A DNA stretch of 5,860 nt from Desulfamplus sp. (GTDB taxonomy: Bacteria; Desulfobacterota; Desulfobacteria; Desulfobacterales; Desulfobacteraceae): NCBI GenBank assembly GCA_015231395.1, contig JADGBP010000092.1:1-5860 (forward strand), given 5' to 3'. The translations under genes and the position numbers were made by a program. Positions 4,742 to 5,860 of this stretch are shown here, one piece after another (position 1 is the stretch's first letter; each line of letters opens with the position of its first letter). The notes beneath the pieces are model-generated. The model was not told the DNA's origin, did no database searches, and was given only the letters and a program-made list of their open reading frames with translations.

Positions 4742-5860
4742 ATGCAACAGGCAGTAATTGTAAGTGCGGTCAGAACACCTCTGGGAAGTTTTGGAGGAAC
4801 ATTAAGCAAAATTGGAGCTACAGAGCTCGGTGCCCATGTTATCAAAGAGGCTATTAAGCGTGCTAACATTGATCAAAAAGAGATCAATGAGTGCATAATG
4901 GGCATGGTGCTTCCCTGCGGTTACGGGCAGAATCCTGCCAAGCAGGCAGTTGTCAAGGCTGGTCTTCCCTGGGAAGTGGAGGCAATTACAATTAACAAAG
5001 TGTGCGGTTCTTCTCTTAAGGCAGTCATGCTTGCGGCTCAGGCAATTCAATGTGGAGATGCCGAAGTTGTCATTGCGGGTGGCATGGAGAACATGAGCAT
5101 GGCTCCCTATTATATGGAAAATGCTCGCTGGGGACATCGCATGGGACCGGGAACAATTGAAGACCACATGGTTCATGATGGTCTTTGGGATGTTGTCAAT
5201 GATTTTCATATGGGCATGTCAAATGAGCTGTGCTGTGAAAAGTGGGATGTTTCAAGGGACGATCAGGACAGATTTGCTGCTGAATCTTACAAAAGGGCAT
5301 GCAAGTCTATTGCAGATGGACGCTTTAAAGATGAAATAGCTCCGGTTGTCATTCCACAGAGAAAGGGAGATCCAAAAATCTTTGATACTGATGAGTGTCC
5401 TCAGGAGACAAACTATGAGATGCTCTCAAAAATGAAAGCGGCATTTAAAAAAGATGGCGTTGGTACTGCGGGCAATGCATCTATAATCAGTGACGGTGCC
5501 TCTGCCCTGATTCTCATGAGCAAGGAAAAGGCTCTATCGCTTGGCTGTACAATAATGGCGGAAATTGGTGCTCAGGCATCTTTTGGCATGGATATGAAAT
5601 ATGTTCTCATGGCACCTATTCTTGCAATTCCCAAGGTTCTAAAAAAAGAGGGCTGTTTAATTAGTGATATTGATTTATTTGAAATAAATGAGGCATTTAG
5701 CGGAACTTCAGTTGGAATAAACAAGGTTCTTGAGCTCGATCCGGCAAAGGTCAATGTAAATGGCGGAAGCGTTGCCCTTGGACATCCGATTGGAGCAAGC
5801 GGTGCAAGAGTTTTGACCACCCTTTTATACGAGATGCAGAAACGGGACGCCAAAAAAGGC
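4742..5860 (+). CDS. Acetyl-CoA acetyltransferase / thiolase (3' end outside window)
   Basis: Thiolases of this type condense two acetyl-CoA to acetoacetyl-CoA or run the reverse cleavage, serving short-chain acyl-CoA metabolism in the cytoplasm. The frame is open to the last base: 373 codons, against about 390 for the family, so only the last 20 or so residues are missing. The start MQQAVIVSAVRTPLGSFGG is typical. The acylated cysteine is Cys88 in NKVCGSSLKAV. Other family blocks are AGGMENMS (112-119), DGLWDV (146-151), GTAGNASIISDGASAL (241-256) and NEAF (316-319). The catalytic histidine is His348 in GGSVALGHPIGASGAR. The second catalytic cysteine, near the C-terminus, lies beyond the window. 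The usual HMG-I/x-TAE stretch reads HMGMSNE, a mild departure. A good Shine-Dalgarno sequence supports the start. It appears to be separately transcribed. No tandem-repeat insert is present. A biosynthetic or degradative role cannot be decided, so no symbol is assigned (phaA, atoB and thlA are all in use). Confidence 0.94.
   Translation, partial: MQQAVIVSAVRTPLGSFGGTLSKIGATELGAHVIKEAIKRANIDQKEINECIMGMVLPCGYGQNPAKQAVVKAGLPWEVEAITINKVCGSSLKAVMLAAQAIQCGDAEVVIAGGMENMSMAPYYMENARWGHRMGPGTIEDHMVHDGLWDVVNDFHMGMSNELCCEKWDVSRDDQDRFAAESYKRACKSIADGRFKDEIAPVVIPQRKGDPKIFDTDECPQETNYEMLSKMKAAFKKDGVGTAGNASIISDGASALILMSKEKALSLGCTIMAEIGAQASFGMDMKYVLMAPILAIPKVLKKEGCLISDIDLFEINEAFSGTSVGINKVLELDPAKVNVNGGSVALGHPIGASGARVLTTLLYEMQKRDAKKG

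Noticed and set aside
4802..5853. Minus-strand open frames of 135 and 93 codons opposite the thiolase
   Set aside because: They lie opposite a clearly conserved thiolase with intact catalytic motifs and have no recognisable domain.

Overview
The window looks like ordinary bacterial chromosome, moderately AT-rich, with all genes on the + strand. In order it holds the 3' end of a cysteinyl-tRNA synthetase gene (cysS), a periplasmic adaptor (membrane fusion protein) gene that overlaps the cysS stop codon, a complete recD2-type helicase gene, a 323-bp non-coding gap, and the 5' nine-tenths of an acetyl-CoA acetyltransferase (thiolase) gene. An adaptor with an inner-membrane anchor points to a Gram-negative. 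The overall flavour fits a Desulfobacterota (deltaproteobacterial) relative, but that placement is a weak inference with no marker gene behind it.

Layout: cysS (2-790, 5' end outside) and the adaptor gene (787-2052) share an ATGA stop/start and are probably translationally coupled. A 77-bp gap with a lone -10-like hexamer leads to recD2 (2130-4418), which has no clear Shine-Dalgarno sequence. The gap 4419-4741 is rich in short imperfect tandem repeats. It ends in a -10-like hexamer and a good ribosome binding site in front of the thiolase (4742 to the window edge). The four proteins share no pathway: translation, envelope transport, DNA repair and acyl-CoA metabolism. No single operon function is evident.

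The striking feature is not a gene. Three consecutive, otherwise normal and conserved genes carry four separate in-frame tandem arrays, and every array has a period of exactly 21 bp (7 codons). CysS has two arrays of 4 units, the adaptor has about 3 units and RecD2 has 6. The unit sequences differ between arrays, so this is not one dispersed element. What they share is the period, the preserved frame and a position in a variable loop between conserved blocks. The non-coding gap carries similar short tandem duplications with periods of about 22, 11 and 25 bp, not locked to multiples of three. I read this as a local process that duplicates segments of about two helical turns, filtered by reading frame inside genes. 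The thiolase portion in view has no such array.
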